Shown here in pieces: positions 8,348 to 18,714 of a stretch of DNA of 64,000 nt. The stretch is taken from contig JAHBVR010000011.1 of NCBI GenBank assembly GCA_019637395.1, positions 264,076 to 328,075 on the forward strand. Reading direction: 5' to 3'. The notes beneath the pieces are model-generated. The model searched no databases and was not told the DNA's origin. It worked only from the letters and a program-made list of their open reading frames with translations. This DNA is from Vulcanimicrobiota bacterium (GTDB lineage Bacteria > Vulcanimicrobiota > Xenobia > Xenobiales > JADMJV01). The translations under genes and the position numbers were made by a program. How positions within the stretch are numbered: the stretch's first letter is position 1; each line of letters starts with the position of its first letter.

Positions 8348-8476
8348 TGACGTCGCCCTCGTTCCGTAATCTTCTCTGTCCTTAAAATATACTTAAAAGG
8401 ATTGGCGGATTTGTGACCGCGTTGTCATGAAATTGCTAACGGTGTTAAAAATTCTCGGTTTTTTGTTGCCAGTCGG

Positions 8477-10198
8477 TTACTTCTGCTTCAAAAAAGAGCC
8501 CTCCAGGCGCCCGGCTCGATCATGCAGCACCCTCCAGACCACCGGTCTCGAGCCCGCCCGCACCACCCAACTCACCTTGACCCGGTAGTCACTGGCATCG
8601 CCCTTGTGCCAGAGCGGCGAGGGGGGACGACTACAAATACCCTCCAACTGGCCCAACTGCAGTTCGCGCTTACCCTCCACCAACTCGGAGTAGCCGCTCA
8701 GCTCCACCCGCACTCCCCGCACCAGCTTGCCTTCCAGGGCTTTTTGGGATCCGTGGGTGGGTAACCAACCGGCGTTGTCCACCACCAGTTCGAGACGATA
8801 CAAATCGTTTCCCAGAGAAATTTCACGCTGTTCGGCCAGCACCAGCCTGGGATTCGCCTGAGCCAGCCAGACCACCCAGCGAGTAAGCGGCTCCAACTCG
8901 GCCTGCAGAAATTTGGCCGGAGGATTTCTAAATAAATAAAACATGTCCCAACCGCCGATTTCCACCGGTCCCAGATCCGGGTGCTGGAAAGGCTGCCAGT
9001 TCACGAATCCCCGCCCCTCCAAATGGTCATCGCAAAATTGCAGCAACTGCATTTCTTCAGCTATCGGATGTTCTTCAAACCAGCGGATGAAGCGGTGCTC
9101 GCCACGTTTGGCCTGGCGGTCCAAACCAGTGGTGATGCCGGCCTTGCGCAGCACCGACCAGATTTCCACCGTCCAGGAGTAGGCGCCCAGCGCCTCGTAG
9201 ACCCAGTCGTCAAAAGTCCCGGTGATATTGTCTTTGGGCGAATAGCGAAAATCGTGGTAAACGCACAACAACGGATAACCGGTCCAATGGCTGCCGCGCT
9301 CCCCGAAATACTTGAAGTTGTCCAGGTCCCCCTTGGGTAGCGCCTCATCCGGCTCGGTGCTGTACGGGCGCAGAATGACGCCGGAAAAAGTATGGAAAGT
9401 TATAGCCTGACAGACATTGCGGTGATTCATGAGGAATTCCACGCAGTGGCGCACCTCCGGCTCACTGGCCGGATAGGGACCGGCTCCCGCCTGTTGATGC
9501 TCACCTCGCCAGCGATGCGGAAAGTTGCGGTTCAAGTCCAGGGCCTGGAGCGCGGGGGCCGACTGATGAAGATGAGGATCGTAGTCGCCGCGCCAGCGCC
9601 CCTCCGGCAACAACCGATAAAACTCACCATCCCGGTCTTCGACCTCGCGGCGAACCAGCAGACGGGCATCTTCGGCGCAGGCCTTCCAGGCTCCGCGCGG
9701 GTCGGGAACTCGCATCCACAGGAGCTTGCCATTGCCGTCGACGTCCTGGGGCTCGATGCCGCTACCCACCGGATCGGCAAAGGGGTAAGGCCGGACGGAA
9801 CTGCGCAAGAAGCGAGGGTCGCCGGCCAGGGCCAGTTCGGCACCGTCAGGGCAGACCCGAGGGACCAGATAAAAGGCGACTTCAGCCAGCAGTTCGGTCT
9901 GGTTCTCCACCAACTCCTGGAGCAGATGCAGGCAGGCATTGGTCCCCGAAAGCTCGGAGGCGTGGAGATTGCCGTCCACCCACACGGCCGAGCGATCCAG
10001 GTCACTGCCCGTTTCGAAGTCGGTCACCGTCAGGCACCAGAGCGGTCGTCCTTCGTGGCTATCGCCCAGGCTGCTCAGCCGCACCCAGCGCGGCCAGCGA
10101 CGTTGCGCCTCATGCACCCACTGGCTGAGCTGCTCGAAATTCAGATAATGCCGGGTGATATCGAGCAACTCTAGATTCTCCGAGTGACGGGGATCCAC
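8477..10198 (-). CDS. M14-family zinc carboxypeptidase
   Basis: The zinc ligands are seen as H79 and E82 in GNLHASELSG and H269 in TFHTFSG. The substrate-binding DLNRNFPH block lies at about 221-228, and the likely catalytic glutamate is E345 in SWTVEIW. The N-terminal 330 residues form the peptidase; the remaining 240, with several beta-rich segments, look like a C-terminal accessory domain. No signal peptide is visible, so it may be cytosolic. The GTG start overlaps the 3' end of the HerA-like ATPase gene by 28 bp, so the two are co-transcribed. Confidence 0.88.
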   Translation of the reverse strand: MDPRHSENLELLDITRHYLNFEQLSQWVHEAQRRWPRWVRLSSLGDSHEGRPLWCLTVTDFETGSDLDRSAVWVDGNLHASELSGTNACLHLLQELVENQTELLAEVAFYLVPRVCPDGAELALAGDPRFLRSSVRPYPFADPVGSGIEPQDVDGNGKLLWMRVPDPRGAWKACAEDARLLVRREVEDRDGEFYRLLPEGRWRGDYDPHLHQSAPALQALDLNRNFPHRWRGEHQQAGAGPYPASEPEVRHCVEFLMNHRNVCQAITFHTFSGVILRPYSTEPDEALPKGDLDNFKYFGERGSHWTGYPLLCVYHDFRYSPKDNITGTFDDWVYEALGAYSWTVEIWSVLRKAGITTGLDRQAKRGEHRFIRWFEEHPIAEEMQLLQFCDDHLEGRGFVNWQPFQHPDLGPVEIGGWDMFYLFRNPPAKFLQAELEPLTRWVVWLAQANPRLVLAEQREISLGNDLYRLELVVDNAGWLPTHGSQKALEGKLVRGVRVELSGYSELVEGKRELQLGQLEGICSRPPSPLWHKGDASDYRVKVSWVVRAGSRPVVWRVLHDRAGRLEGSFLKQK

Positions 10199-12489
10199 AA
10201 AATCCCGAAGCGATTGAGCTTGATGTCAGCGCGGTCGAGGCGCACCGGCCGGGCCTCGATCCTGGAGCGCGCTTCTCCTTCGCGCGCCTCGATGGCCTCG
10301 ACTTGCTCCTGCAGTCGCGTCTGCACTTCCTCGAGCTTCTGTTGTAGCACCGCCAGTTCGTTCTCGCTCTGATTCACCCGATCTTTGGCGCTACTGCTGC
10401 GATGATGGGAAGTGATAGCGGTGTTGAGCGACGGTCGTTTGCCGGTAAAGAAGCCCAGCACGGCGGCGCCCGCTTTCCATATGGACTCGGTTTGGCGGCG
10501 CTGCGATTCGTTGCGCAAATTTTCCAGTTTGCCCTCGTAGCGGGCCAACCGTTCCTGCAGGCCGGCCACCTCGCGGTCCACCTTGGCGTGCAGTTTACTC
10601 ACCTGGGCATCGATGCGTTCCTGGATGGCCTGCTCGACGCGGGCCCGGAAGTCGCCTTCGCTTTCACCGCCCGCTCCGTACAGTTTGAGATCGGCCTGAA
10701 TCCATTGACTGCTGGTGACGCGCCGGAACACGTCGTCCAACATGGCCTGTTGGGCGGCCTTGAACTCCCCGGCCTCGTCAAAGCTGGCGGGGAGTGCCTG
10801 GTAGACCCCGGGACGCTCCCAGCCGGATAACAGGTCGGCTGGCTCCAGCTCCAGACGCAGCCAGCTTTCCGGCAAGCGTTCCCCCAACGGGAAGAACAAA
10901 TAGTGATGGAGTTCATCCAGCAAAAATCCCCCCTTGTCTTCGTCGAAGCGTAGGGCCACCTCGCCCCACAAAGCCGGTTTCCAACCGATCGCGCCATCGC
11001 TGCGACGTGGTTCCGCAAAGGGCTCCAGCTTGCCACCCAGGCGGGCGCTGAAAACCACCTCCGGATCGAGGAAGGCCTGGGCGAAGCCAGCCGGCAGAGG
11101 AGGCGCGTGGCTATGCCCGCTGGTCTCCACGGGGGCCGCCGTCGCGGCCGGGGGAGGCGCCGCGGAGGGAGGCTGCAAGCGGGGGATCTCTGCCTTGGTC
11201 AGCGGTCCGCGCAGCCAGGCCAGGGTGGTGCGGGTCACCAGCGTCCGGGGTTTGGCCCCACCTGATTTAAAAAGAAAATGGCGCGGCTGGAGCTTCTCAA
11301 ACTCTTGTTTAAGGCTTTGGCCATCCAGCCCGGCCTGAGCTTGCAACAACCCCTCGGCCACTCGCTCTCGATCCTGGCTGGTCTGGAGGCGCCCGATCCA
11401 CCAGTTGGAGGTATTAGAAAGACCCTTGTAATCGACATCCACCGGATTCTGAGTGGCCAGTACCAGTCCCAGCCCCACCGCTCGAGCCTGTTTGAGCATC
11501 GTCAACAGGGGCGGCTTCGAAGCTGGATTGGCGGGATGAGGCGGCATGTAGCCGGCCACCTCGTCAAAATAAAGCAGAGCCCGTAATTGAGAACTGCCGG
11601 ACAAGGTGCGCGTCCAGGACTGCATTCGATAGAGCAGCAACGACACAAAAAACATGCGCTCCGAATCGCTGAGGTGGGCTATATAAAAGAGGTTGACGGG
11701 AACTTTGCCGTTCTCGGGTGGATACAACATGGAGGCGGGGTCGAGAGGCTCGCCTTGACTCCAGGCGGCGAAACCCGTGGAAGCCAGCAGTGCGTTGAAC
11801 TGCATGGCCAGTTGGAGCCGCTGATCGGCCGGGTAAAAGGTGTCCAGCGGAAAAACTCCCACCTTCTTGAACGGGGGATCCACCAGACGCAGGACCAGAT
11901 CCTCCAACCTCAGATCCTGTCCGGCATCCCAGGCCTGATCGACGATCTGCGAGAGCACCAGCGCCGGCGGGCTGCGCAGTGGGTCGGCGGTCACTCCGAC
12001 CAGGGCCAGCAAACCTTGAATCAATCCCGACACCATTTGGGAACGGACTTCGGAGTCGTCGAGTACCTCCGCCTCGGGGCGGCGGAAACTACCGAGTAAA
12101 TCGATGGAACGGCCGGCCCGCGAACCCGGAGTGAAAATTCGCAATTCGAGCTTATCGCGCAAGGCCGCTACCTGAGAGGGTCCAATGCCCGCCTGCAGTC
12201 GCTCGCGTTGCAGGTGCTGGGACAACTCCTCCGGACTTTGTCCGGGCTCCAGCCACGCAGCCAGTTGGTCGGACCGGCATTCTGGGAAAAGCAAACCCAG
12301 ATTAGCCAGATCGCCCTTGGGGTCGATCAGTATGAGCGGAACGCCGGCCTGCACCAACTCTTCGAGCAATCCTATAGCCAGTCCCGTCTTGCCCGAGCCG
12401 GTCATGCCGAAAATCACGCCGTGGGTGGTCAACTGACTGGTCTCCAGGCTCACCGGTTCCCCCGAATCTTTTCCCAACTTTAACTGCAT
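10171..12489 (-). CDS. HerA-like (DUF87-type) ATPase
   Basis: Walker A is GMTGSGKT (about residues 28-35). [12 protein letters not shown] follows, and a Walker-B-like [15 protein letters not shown] lies further on. This places the protein in the HerA/FtsK-type hexameric ATPases. The C-terminal 200 residues include a long coiled coil (about 650-760) after a Pro/Ala-rich linker. It was assigned to the ATG at 12489 because of a strong SD (GGGAGGT) 8 nt upstream; the longer frame to 12630 lacks one. These ATPases move along DNA, and the substrate of this one is unknown. The M14 gene follows in the same operon. Confidence 0.85.
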   Translation of the reverse strand: MQLKLGKDSGEPVSLETSQLTTHGVIFGMTGSGKTGLAIGLLEELVQAGVPLILIDPKGDLANLGLLFPECRSDQLAAWLEPGQSPEELSQHLQRERLQAGIGPSQVAALRDKLELRIFTPGSRAGRSIDLLGSFRRPEAEVLDDSEVRSQMVSGLIQGLLALVGVTADPLRSPPALVLSQIVDQAWDAGQDLRLEDLVLRLVDPPFKKVGVFPLDTFYPADQRLQLAMQFNALLASTGFAAWSQGEPLDPASMLYPPENGKVPVNLFYIAHLSDSERMFFVSLLLYRMQSWTRTLSGSSQLRALLYFDEVAGYMPPHPANPASKPPLLTMLKQARAVGLGLVLATQNPVDVDYKGLSNTSNWWIGRLQTSQDRERVAEGLLQAQAGLDGQSLKQEFEKLQPRHFLFKSGGAKPRTLVTRTTLAWLRGPLTKAEIPRLQPPSAAPPPAATAAPVETSGHSHAPPLPAGFAQAFLDPEVVFSARLGGKLEPFAEPRRSDGAIGWKPALWGEVALRFDEDKGGFLLDELHHYLFFPLGERLPESWLRLELEPADLLSGWERPGVYQALPASFDEAGEFKAAQQAMLDDVFRRVTSSQWIQADLKLYGAGGESEGDFRARVEQAIQERIDAQVSKLHAKVDREVAGLQERLARYEGKLENLRNESQRRQTESIWKAGAAVLGFFTGKRPSLNTAITSHHRSSSAKDRVNQSENELAVLQQKLEEVQTRLQEQVEAIEAREGEARSRIEARPVRLDRADIKLNRFGILWIPVTRRI

Positions 12490-12541
12490 GGCCTTACCTC
12501 CCAAGGGGGGACCCCTTCGCCTTGGGCCGAACCTTCCTTTT

Positions 12542-14437
12542 GTGGACAGCAACGAGCGTGAGCTCCGCAGCCTGGTCACTCGCGAAGCCAGCCGGGAGAT
12601 GGCCAACGCTTCTCCCTGGGGGGCCGCCATGGCCTACCCCTTAATGGCCGTGCTCTGCGGCATGGCGGGCGATCTGGCCATCGAGAAACCTCGCGTGCTG
12701 GTCGCCGTCACCCTGGTCTTGCTGAGCGGGGGCGTATTTCGCGGCCTGGCCGGCCGTCTCTATTTGCGCTCCGCCGACGGACCTCAGGAAGATACCTATC
12801 GCTGGCTGTTTCGGGCCAGCGTCTGGTTGGTCGCTCTGCTCTGGGGACTCTTTGCGGCCTGGGCCTTATGGCTTCATCCCCATGATTTCACGGGCTTGAG
12901 CTTCTTACTCTGCACGGTCGGCATCGTGGCCGGCGCGACCTACACCCTGACCGCCGACCGCCTCACCCTGGCCGGATATTTGTTGGCCATGATCGGTCCC
13001 TGCAGCCTGATCCTGTGCAGTCGCGGGGATGCCCAGCAGGTTTTTTCCGGCGGAGTCGTCTTTACATTCCTGATCTTTTCCTGGGTAACCGGCCGCCATC
13101 ACAATCGCCGCTTAATCGACTTTCTGGTCAGTCGTTCCATCCAGGAGGCCCAGACGGCGCGCTTGGAAGGCGCCGAGAAAGAGCTGCGCCGGCTCCTTGA
13201 CCAGGAACTGGAGCAAAAGAGATTACTTGAGGAACGAAATCAGTCGCTTCTTCAGGCCCGCCGCGCGGCCGAAACCGCCAACCGGGCCAAGAGCGATTTT
13301 CTGGCCTCCATGAGTCACGAAATTCGTACTCCCATGAATGCGATTGTGGGCCTGTCCGAATTGCTCCTGGACACCCGGCTCGACGAACAGCAGAGGAACT
13401 GGCTGACCAGCGTGAACTCCTCCTGCAATTCTCTGCTCACGCTGATCAGCGATATTTTAGACCTTTCCAAAATTGAAGCCGGTCGCATGGAGCGCCAGCG
13501 CAAGAAGTTCTCCCCCGCCGCCCTGATCAAAGAAGTCCTGGATTTAATGCTGCCGATAGCCGGACAAAAGGGGATCACCGTAGAAGGCGAGCTACGACCG
13601 GGAATTCCTGAAATGGTGCTGGGGGATTCTCAAAAGCTGCGGCAGATTCTGCTCAATCTGCTGGGCAATGCGGTCAAGTTTACCCGCCAGGGTGGCATCC
13701 AACTGCGCGCCGAATGGCTGCCTTCCAGCCGCCTGCGTATCCGTGTGCAAGATAGCGGCATCGGCATTCCCCCCAAGAAGCTGGCCAGCATTTTTGAACC
13801 CTTTACTCAAGTGGATGCCTCGACCACCCGGAGTTACGCGGGAACGGGTCTGGGGCTGGCCATTTCACGGCAGTTAATCGACCTGCTGGGAGGCAGCCTC
13901 TGGGTAGAAAGCCAGCACAGCCTGGCCGGCGCCGCCCCGCCCGACTGGCGACCCGAAGGCCAGCCGGAGGGTTGCGTCTTTTGGGTTGAACTCCCTCTAG
14001 AACTGGTGGTTACGGACCTCGACTCGGCGGCCCGCACCCTCGAGGATCCGGTGCTGATGGAGAACACCCGCATCCTGGTGGCCGAAGACAATCCCATGAA
14101 CCAACGGGTGATCCTGGCTCTGCTGGAGCGTTTTCACCAGCAGGCGGACGTGGTGGAGACGGGCCTGGCCGCCGTCGAGGCGTGCCGCCGCACGCACTAC
14201 GACCTGGTCTTCATGGACCTGCAAATGCCCGAATTAGACGGGCTGCAGGCGACCGGTCAAATTCGCTCCCTGGATTCAGTTCGCCAACCCTACATCGTAG
14301 CTCTGACCGCCAACGCCTTCGAGGATGATCGCCAGCGCTGTCTGGCGGCCGGCATGAACGATTATCTGAGCAAGCCCATCCGTCGTCAACAACTCTCCCT
14401 GGCGCTACATCACTACCTCCAGCGCACCAGGACCTGA
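12542..14437 (+). CDS. Membrane hybrid sensor histidine kinase with receiver
   Basis: About five or six transmembrane helices fill the first 190 residues, with no large extracytoplasmic domain. A coiled coil follows, then HisKA ([14 protein letters not shown]), HATPase_c ([18 protein letters not shown]) and a C-terminal receiver (phospho-Asp in [13 protein letters not shown], lysine in YLSKPI). The start is uncertain. The frame opens at an ATG at 12488 that overlaps the ATPase start codon on the other strand, so an internal GTG (12542) or ATG (12599) is more likely. No HPt gene is adjacent. The ligand is unknown. Confidence 0.9.
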   Translation: MDSNERELRSLVTREASREMANASPWGAAMAYPLMAVLCGMAGDLAIEKPRVLVAVTLVLLSGGVFRGLAGRLYLRSADGPQEDTYRWLFRASVWLVALLWGLFAAWALWLHPHDFTGLSFLLCTVGIVAGATYTLTADRLTLAGYLLAMIGPCSLILCSRGDAQQVFSGGVVFTFLIFSWVTGRHHNRRLIDFLVSRSIQEAQTARLEGAEKELRRLLDQELEQKRLLEERNQSLLQARRAAETANRAKSDFLASMSHEIRTPMNAIVGLSELLLDTRLDEQQRNWLTSVNSSCNSLLTLISDILDLSKIEAGRMERQRKKFSPAALIKEVLDLMLPIAGQKGITVEGELRPGIPEMVLGDSQKLRQILLNLLGNAVKFTRQGGIQLRAEWLPSSRLRIRVQDSGIGIPPKKLASIFEPFTQVDASTTRSYAGTGLGLAISRQLIDLLGGSLWVESQHSLAGAAPPDWRPEGQPEGCVFWVELPLELVVTDLDSAARTLEDPVLMENTRILVAEDNPMNQRVILALLERFHQQADVVETGLAAVEACRRTHYDLVFMDLQMPELDGLQATGQIRSLDSVRQPYIVALTANAFEDDRQRCLAAGMNDYLSKPIRRQQLSLALHHYLQRTRT

Positions 14438-14445
14438 AAATGAAA

Positions 14446-14475
14446 GAGGCCTGCTCTTCAGCAGGCCTCCTCTTT
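14446..14475. terminator. Rho-independent terminator between convergent genes
   Basis: A 10-bp perfect stem, GAGGCCTGCT / AGCAGGCCTC, with a CTTC tetraloop and a short pyrimidine tail. A-rich sequence upstream gives a T-rich tail on the minus strand. Confidence 0.8.
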
Positions 14476-14492
14476 CGACAAGTTCAGTTCGG

Positions 14493-14864
14493 TCAGGCGA
14501 AGGGTAACGAGCGAGCCCAGTTGGCCAGACGCTCGGCTTCCGCCCCCGTCAGGTCAGCGGGGAGAACCAGTTCGATATGATAGCCGGGACGAATCCAGAG
14601 TTGGTGCTCGAGGACACCACGCGGCCGTTCGGCACGGGGCGCTCGGGGCGGGAAGGCGGCCTGCGCGCGTGGGGGGGGCTCGTAAGCCCTGGGCTTGCGC
14701 CCCCGGGTGGAATTCTTTTTGCCGGCGTTCAGGATACCTTCGATGACATCCTCCCGGCGCTCTACTTCCTTGGCGATCTGGGCGGCCGACAGACCGCGCT
14801 CCGAGAGTGCGTGGATTCTTTCGCGGTCGGCCGAGCTAAGCCGGCCTCTTTTACTCATTACCAT
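14493..14864 (-). CDS. Small helix-turn-helix protein, unknown
   Basis: The 123-aa protein begins with a Hin/homeodomain-like helix-turn-helix (RLSSADRERIHALSERGL, then AAQIAKEVE). A basic Pro/Arg linker (about 50-85) follows. The C-terminal block ELVLPADLTGAEAERLANWA is an amphipathic segment similar to ones seen at the ends of other small regulators. A GGGAG ribosome binding site lies 12 nt upstream of the first ATG. It is probably DNA-binding; its target is unknown. The 190 bp upstream are AT-rich and hold no visible gene. Confidence 0.65.
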   Translation of the reverse strand: MVMSKRGRLSSADRERIHALSERGLSAAQIAKEVERREDVIEGILNAGKKNSTRGRKPRAYEPPPRAQAAFPPRAPRAERPRGVLEHQLWIRPGYHIELVLPADLTGAEAERLANWARSLPFA

Positions 14865-15053
14865 TTAAAACGGAACTCCCTAAAATGCGATAATCTATTT
14901 AGACACTATTTGACCGATAATTGCATTAATACGATTCTACTAAAGTGATTCTCCTAAAAGCAACCAGAGAAACTTTCATCCCGCCCAGCTTCGAACCGAA
15001 GCCCTTAATATCAAGGAAAAGCGTGCGGACTATAGGAAAACCACCAGCAAACT

Positions 15054-16310
15054 TCAGGCTTGATTAAAGCGTTCGACCGCCTGCTTCCAGTCGGTCGCGG
15101 ACACGAAAGCCAACTTATCATACGGCTCTTTCGCCCGCTTAAGTTCGACACTTAAGCCCGTGGCACCGGGATTCTCCGAAGTGTGATGTTCAGCTACGAT
15201 TACCTGGGATAAATGCGCCAGGCATTCATCAGCGGCCTTCTTCAAATTGGCCTGGTTGTCCGCCTCCGCACTCTGGCCGACCCGTTTTAGAAAATCCCCC
15301 AGGTCATACACAAAGCCGAAAGCCTGTGTCTTGGAGCGCAACTCGCGCAGTTGGGCCGCCGAAGCACCGGCGGCGACCAGTTCGGCGGAAAAAGTCTTGA
15401 GGCTCTTTTCCAGGCCGGCCATTTTGGAAAGGTCGAAAGCCGCCATGGTGGGCAAGACTTCTTTGTTCTCGGCGGCGCTTTGGACCACCATATCCACCAC
15501 TTGTCTGGCTTCGACATCACTTTTGAATAGGTGAGCCTGATGAATGTCGGCTAACTGGCCGTGACCTAAAATGTGCGAATAAGGCCAACCCTCGCGCCCT
15601 TCCAGGGCCTGAGACGCAACCATAAATTTTGCGTTATCTTTGATTTCGCTGGCCACTTCGACAGCGGCCATCTGACATGCGTCAAATCCCAGCACGTCCA
15701 GCTTCTGGCCGGTGGCCCGCTGGGCGGTGTCCAGGGCTTGCTTCAGTTGGGGCACGGTCATCCAGCCCCGGTGAGACTCATCTTCAATCATGCCTTCCCA
15801 GCCTTTGCCGTGATCGGCAATGACCAGCATGTAATGCTCGGCGGGAAATGATTTGATTCCCCAGGTGATAAAGTCCGCCAGAGTCTTGGGGTCCGACATG
15901 TTGACCGGTCCCAGACTCTGGAGAACCGGAGAATCGATCCGCCGCTCCGCCTCAGGACCGCTCTGCCGATCCTGCTCGACACGAAACCTGTAGGCGCCGG
16001 CGCCCCGGTGATCCAGTTGGGTCACCAATTGCACGGAATTGTTGGAACCGGTTTTCTCCATGCTGGCCGCGTCGTCGTATATATAGGCATAAAGGTTGTT
16101 GTCGGCGGCGCAGTAGTTCAACACAGTCCACTTGGCCTTGGGATAGCTGGCGGGGGCCTCGGAGGACGAGGTTGGTTCCGGTGCCGCGGTTACTTCCACC
16201 CGATCTTCGCGGGGCACGGAAGTGAAAATGGAGGGCGCGGGCTCGGAAAGGCGGCGCGCTGGAGCGGCCGGCTGCGGCATGACGATACGGGACGGCGCCT
16301 TGACTTGCAT
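15054..16310 (-). CDS. Clostripain-family (C11) cysteine peptidase
   Basis: The catalytic dyad is visible as H167 in VIADHGKGW and C212 in GFDACQMAAVE. The N-terminal core block WTVLNYCAADNNL and the YMLVIADHG strand are also typical of C11 peptidases. Residues 1-60 are a Pro/Ala/Ser-rich, probably disordered leader with no Sec signal. The ATG at 16310 was chosen for its purine-rich SD (GGAGAGGAGAGGTC). Clostripains cut after basic residues and often self-process. It is divergent from another peptidase gene 200 bp away. Confidence 0.9.
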   Translation of the reverse strand: MQVKAPSRIVMPQPAAPARRLSEPAPSIFTSVPREDRVEVTAAPEPTSSSEAPASYPKAKWTVLNYCAADNNLYAYIYDDAASMEKTGSNNSVQLVTQLDHRGAGAYRFRVEQDRQSGPEAERRIDSPVLQSLGPVNMSDPKTLADFITWGIKSFPAEHYMLVIADHGKGWEGMIEDESHRGWMTVPQLKQALDTAQRATGQKLDVLGFDACQMAAVEVASEIKDNAKFMVASQALEGREGWPYSHILGHGQLADIHQAHLFKSDVEARQVVDMVVQSAAENKEVLPTMAAFDLSKMAGLEKSLKTFSAELVAAGASAAQLRELRSKTQAFGFVYDLGDFLKRVGQSAEADNQANLKKAADECLAHLSQVIVAEHHTSENPGATGLSVELKRAKEPYDKLAFVSATDWKQAVERFNQA

Positions 16311-16410
16311 GACCTCTCCTCTCCAGGTTCCCCCACACAAAAGCTTACTGGTCCGAACCCGGTCTCAGGTTACAAAATTGTGAATGCATGCTCGGGTGGG
16401 CAAACTACGC

Positions 16411-16433
16411 TTTGTTCATAAAAATGAAACAAA
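16411..16433. promoter_or_regulatory. Candidate operator between two divergent peptidase genes
   Basis: The imperfect AT-rich dyad TTTGTTCAT-aaaa-ATGAAACAAA lies midway in the 198-bp gap between the C11 peptidase and the HExxH peptidase. It could control both. No clear -10/-35 pair was recognised beside it. Confidence 0.35.
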
Positions 16434-16508
16434 CCATGCCCGGCCCAGCCGCTAGGCTGTTTATGGGGAAATACGATGGCCCACGGGTCTGTTCAACGGA
16501 GGTTCTAC

Positions 16509-18056
16509 ATGACGGTAGGAAGCGCGCCGCTCGGAAAATACAGGGGTTGCTCTTGCCATCACGCGCCCCTGCGCCTGCAGGCCGACGCTCCTCCGGCCGG
16601 TCCCGTCGACACCCTGTTCAGCTTCAATACCCAGGACCGCCGCGTCATGGAACCGGGCACCAAGCTTATCCCGGGCGTAGTTCAGGGCTCCAAAAAGAAT
16701 CCCGAGACCGACAAGGCCATGCTCAACGTCGGTCTTGATCCGGTCGACGGCAAGTACGTCTACCCGGCCGAGGATCCGCGCCAGAATACGGCCGTGACTT
16801 TCTCCACCGTGGCCAATACCATCAACGCCTTCCGTGAAGCCTTCGGCGACTTTAAATGGTCGTTCAAGTATGATAAGCTGGCCGTCAACCCGAACGGCGG
16901 CAAAGACTTCAACGCCTTCTACGCGCGCAACCAGGGCACCGTCAACTTTTTCTCCGAAGAAGATCCCATTTTCGGACGCCAGGTCTTCTCGGGAGCCTCC
17001 GGCGAAATCGTGGCTCACGAAACCGGCCACGCCATCCTGGACGCCATCCGGCCCGAGTACTTCGGCGCTTTCCGCAGCGACGTGGGCGCCTTCCACGAGT
17101 CTTTCGGAGACATGCTGGCCATTCACATGTCCCTGCTGGACGAACGCGTCATCAAGCGTGTGCTGGTGCAGACCGGGGGAGACCTGAAAAAACCCAATAT
17201 CGCCGCCTATATGGCCGAAGAACTGGCCCAGGGCCTGAACAACAAGAAGGGCACCAACGCCACCGGCGGTGACTTCCTACGCAACGCCAACAATAACTTT
17301 ACCTGGGCCGAGCCCAAGACACTGCCGGAAAAAGGCGGACCTGACAAACTCGGCTGGGAGATCCATGATTTCTCGCGCCTTTGGACCGCCTCCCACTTCG
17401 ACATTCTCAACGGCATGGTGCAGCAGCGCATTCAGGACGGCGCCGCCCCCGACGTGGCCATCCGCGAGAGCAACAAAGAGCTGCTCAAAATGCTGGCCAA
17501 CCTTCTCAAAGAAGCTCCCCGCGGCGACTTCACCTTCAAAGACATGGCCATCGCCTTCATTAAATCCGACAAAATCCACGCCGACGGCAAGCATGTCGAA
17601 TTGCTCCAGAAGGTCTTCACCGAGCGCAAAATCCTACCGGCCGACCTCCCCGCCGAAACCTTCGAAACCGCACCGGCCCGCGAACGAGCCCGCCTTTTCC
17701 AGAGCGACGACGAACTCACACCCGAGGCTCAAGGGGGGGCAGCCTCCCCCTTGGCCCCCCCCGCTTACGGTCAGATGGCCGTCACCCTGGGCCAGGATTT
17801 CGGGATGTATTCGGGCGCCAGGGTGGAGATCCCGGTCGCTTCCGACAGGTTGCTTTTCAAAAGCGATGAGCTTCAGGAGCAGACGCAAGATGACATTCGC
17901 CGGCTCATTCAAGCCGGGCGCATTCGCTATAACGATCCCAACTACCAGATGAAATTCCCCAACGATTACTTCAATCCGCAGGGTGAAGCCTATATCGGAG
18001 CGGTCGTCTGGGAAGGGGACCAGATGAAGATCGAACGTCTGGCCATCGCCCACTAA
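16509..18056 (+). CDS. HExxH zinc metallopeptidase (gluzincin-like)
   Basis: The zinc motif is H170-E171-x-x-H174 in EIVAHETGHAILD. A probable third ligand is E197 in AFHESFGDM, a spacing typical of gluzincins such as thermolysin and fungalysin. The first 35 residues are Cys/Pro-rich with no Sec signal, and the C-terminal 130 residues have no recognised domain. The ATG at 16509 has a GGAGG ribosome binding site 6 nt upstream. The protein is 515 aa. The exact peptidase family is not certain. Confidence 0.82.
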   Translation: MTVGSAPLGKYRGCSCHHAPLRLQADAPPAGPVDTLFSFNTQDRRVMEPGTKLIPGVVQGSKKNPETDKAMLNVGLDPVDGKYVYPAEDPRQNTAVTFSTVANTINAFREAFGDFKWSFKYDKLAVNPNGGKDFNAFYARNQGTVNFFSEEDPIFGRQVFSGASGEIVAHETGHAILDAIRPEYFGAFRSDVGAFHESFGDMLAIHMSLLDERVIKRVLVQTGGDLKKPNIAAYMAEELAQGLNNKKGTNATGGDFLRNANNNFTWAEPKTLPEKGGPDKLGWEIHDFSRLWTASHFDILNGMVQQRIQDGAAPDVAIRESNKELLKMLANLLKEAPRGDFTFKDMAIAFIKSDKIHADGKHVELLQKVFTERKILPADLPAETFETAPARERARLFQSDDELTPEAQGGAASPLAPPAYGQMAVTLGQDFGMYSGARVEIPVASDRLLFKSDELQEQTQDDIRRLIQAGRIRYNDPNYQMKFPNDYFNPQGEAYIGAVVWEGDQMKIERLAIAH

Positions 18057-18062
18057 TTCGAC

Positions 18063-18068
18063 TATAAT
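18063..18068 (+). promoter_or_regulatory. TATAAT -10 box, apparent leaderless start
   Basis: A perfect TATAAT lies 8 nt before the GTG of the PAP2-like gene, with TGGCCA 17 bp upstream as a weak -35. There is no Shine-Dalgarno, so transcription would begin at or next to the start codon. Confidence 0.5.
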
Positions 18069-18076
18069 CCAGCCTT

Positions 18077-18688
18077 GTGAGCGAACCTGTTGCGCGCCAT
18101 CCCGCGCTGGACTTTCTGGCCCTGTTCCTATCGGCTGTGCTCAGCCCATTTCTGTGCGTTCCCTATTTCTGCATGGTCTTCGCGCGCGCCACCGCCCGCT
18201 CGGATTCCGAATACTATTTGCTGACCGGCCTGTGCGTTCTTCTCTCCATCGGTGTGCCGGCCGCTTACATCAGTTGGCAGGTCTATCGGGGTAACATCAC
18301 CGACATCCACGTGCGCTTACGCGAGCAACGCAAAGGGCCCTTTCGGGCCGGAATGGCCGGGTTGGGCACCCTGGTGCTGGTGCTCTGGCTGCTCGACGGA
18401 CCACTCCGGCTGACCCAATTGTCCGGCCTGCTCTTTGTTCAAAGCTTCCTCTTCGAGATGATTTCACGCAGTTGGAAAATCAGCATGCACACCTCAGTCC
18501 TGGCCGCCTGCCTGGCCGGCTGCATCGAACTGGCGGGCTGGTCCACCGCCAGCCTGCTCACCATCGTTCCTCTGTGCTGGGCCCGCCACTACCGCGGCCG
18601 CCACACCTGGGGCCAGGCCTTCGGCGGCGCCGCCCTCGGCTATGGCCTTACCATCTACCCCCTGCGCTGGCTGGCCAGTCTCTTATAG
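18077..18688 (+). CDS. PAP2-like integral membrane protein
   Basis: The 203-aa protein has about five or six transmembrane helices. The segment SWKISMHTSVLAACLAG, and later RHYRGRHTWGQAFGGA, resembles motifs 2 and 3 of the PAP2 phosphatase fold (K...S-x-H, then R...H). The canonical final Asp is not in place, so activity is uncertain. The GTG start has no SD but sits next to a TATAAT box. It lies just downstream of the metallopeptidase gene. Confidence 0.6.
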   Translation: MSEPVARHPALDFLALFLSAVLSPFLCVPYFCMVFARATARSDSEYYLLTGLCVLLSIGVPAAYISWQVYRGNITDIHVRLREQRKGPFRAGMAGLGTLVLVLWLLDGPLRLTQLSGLLFVQSFLFEMISRSWKISMHTSVLAACLAGCIELAGWSTASLLTIVPLCWARHYRGRHTWGQAFGGAALGYGLTIYPLRWLASLL

Positions 18689-18714
18689 CCGAGGATGTAA
18701 ACAGCGGTCAGCGA

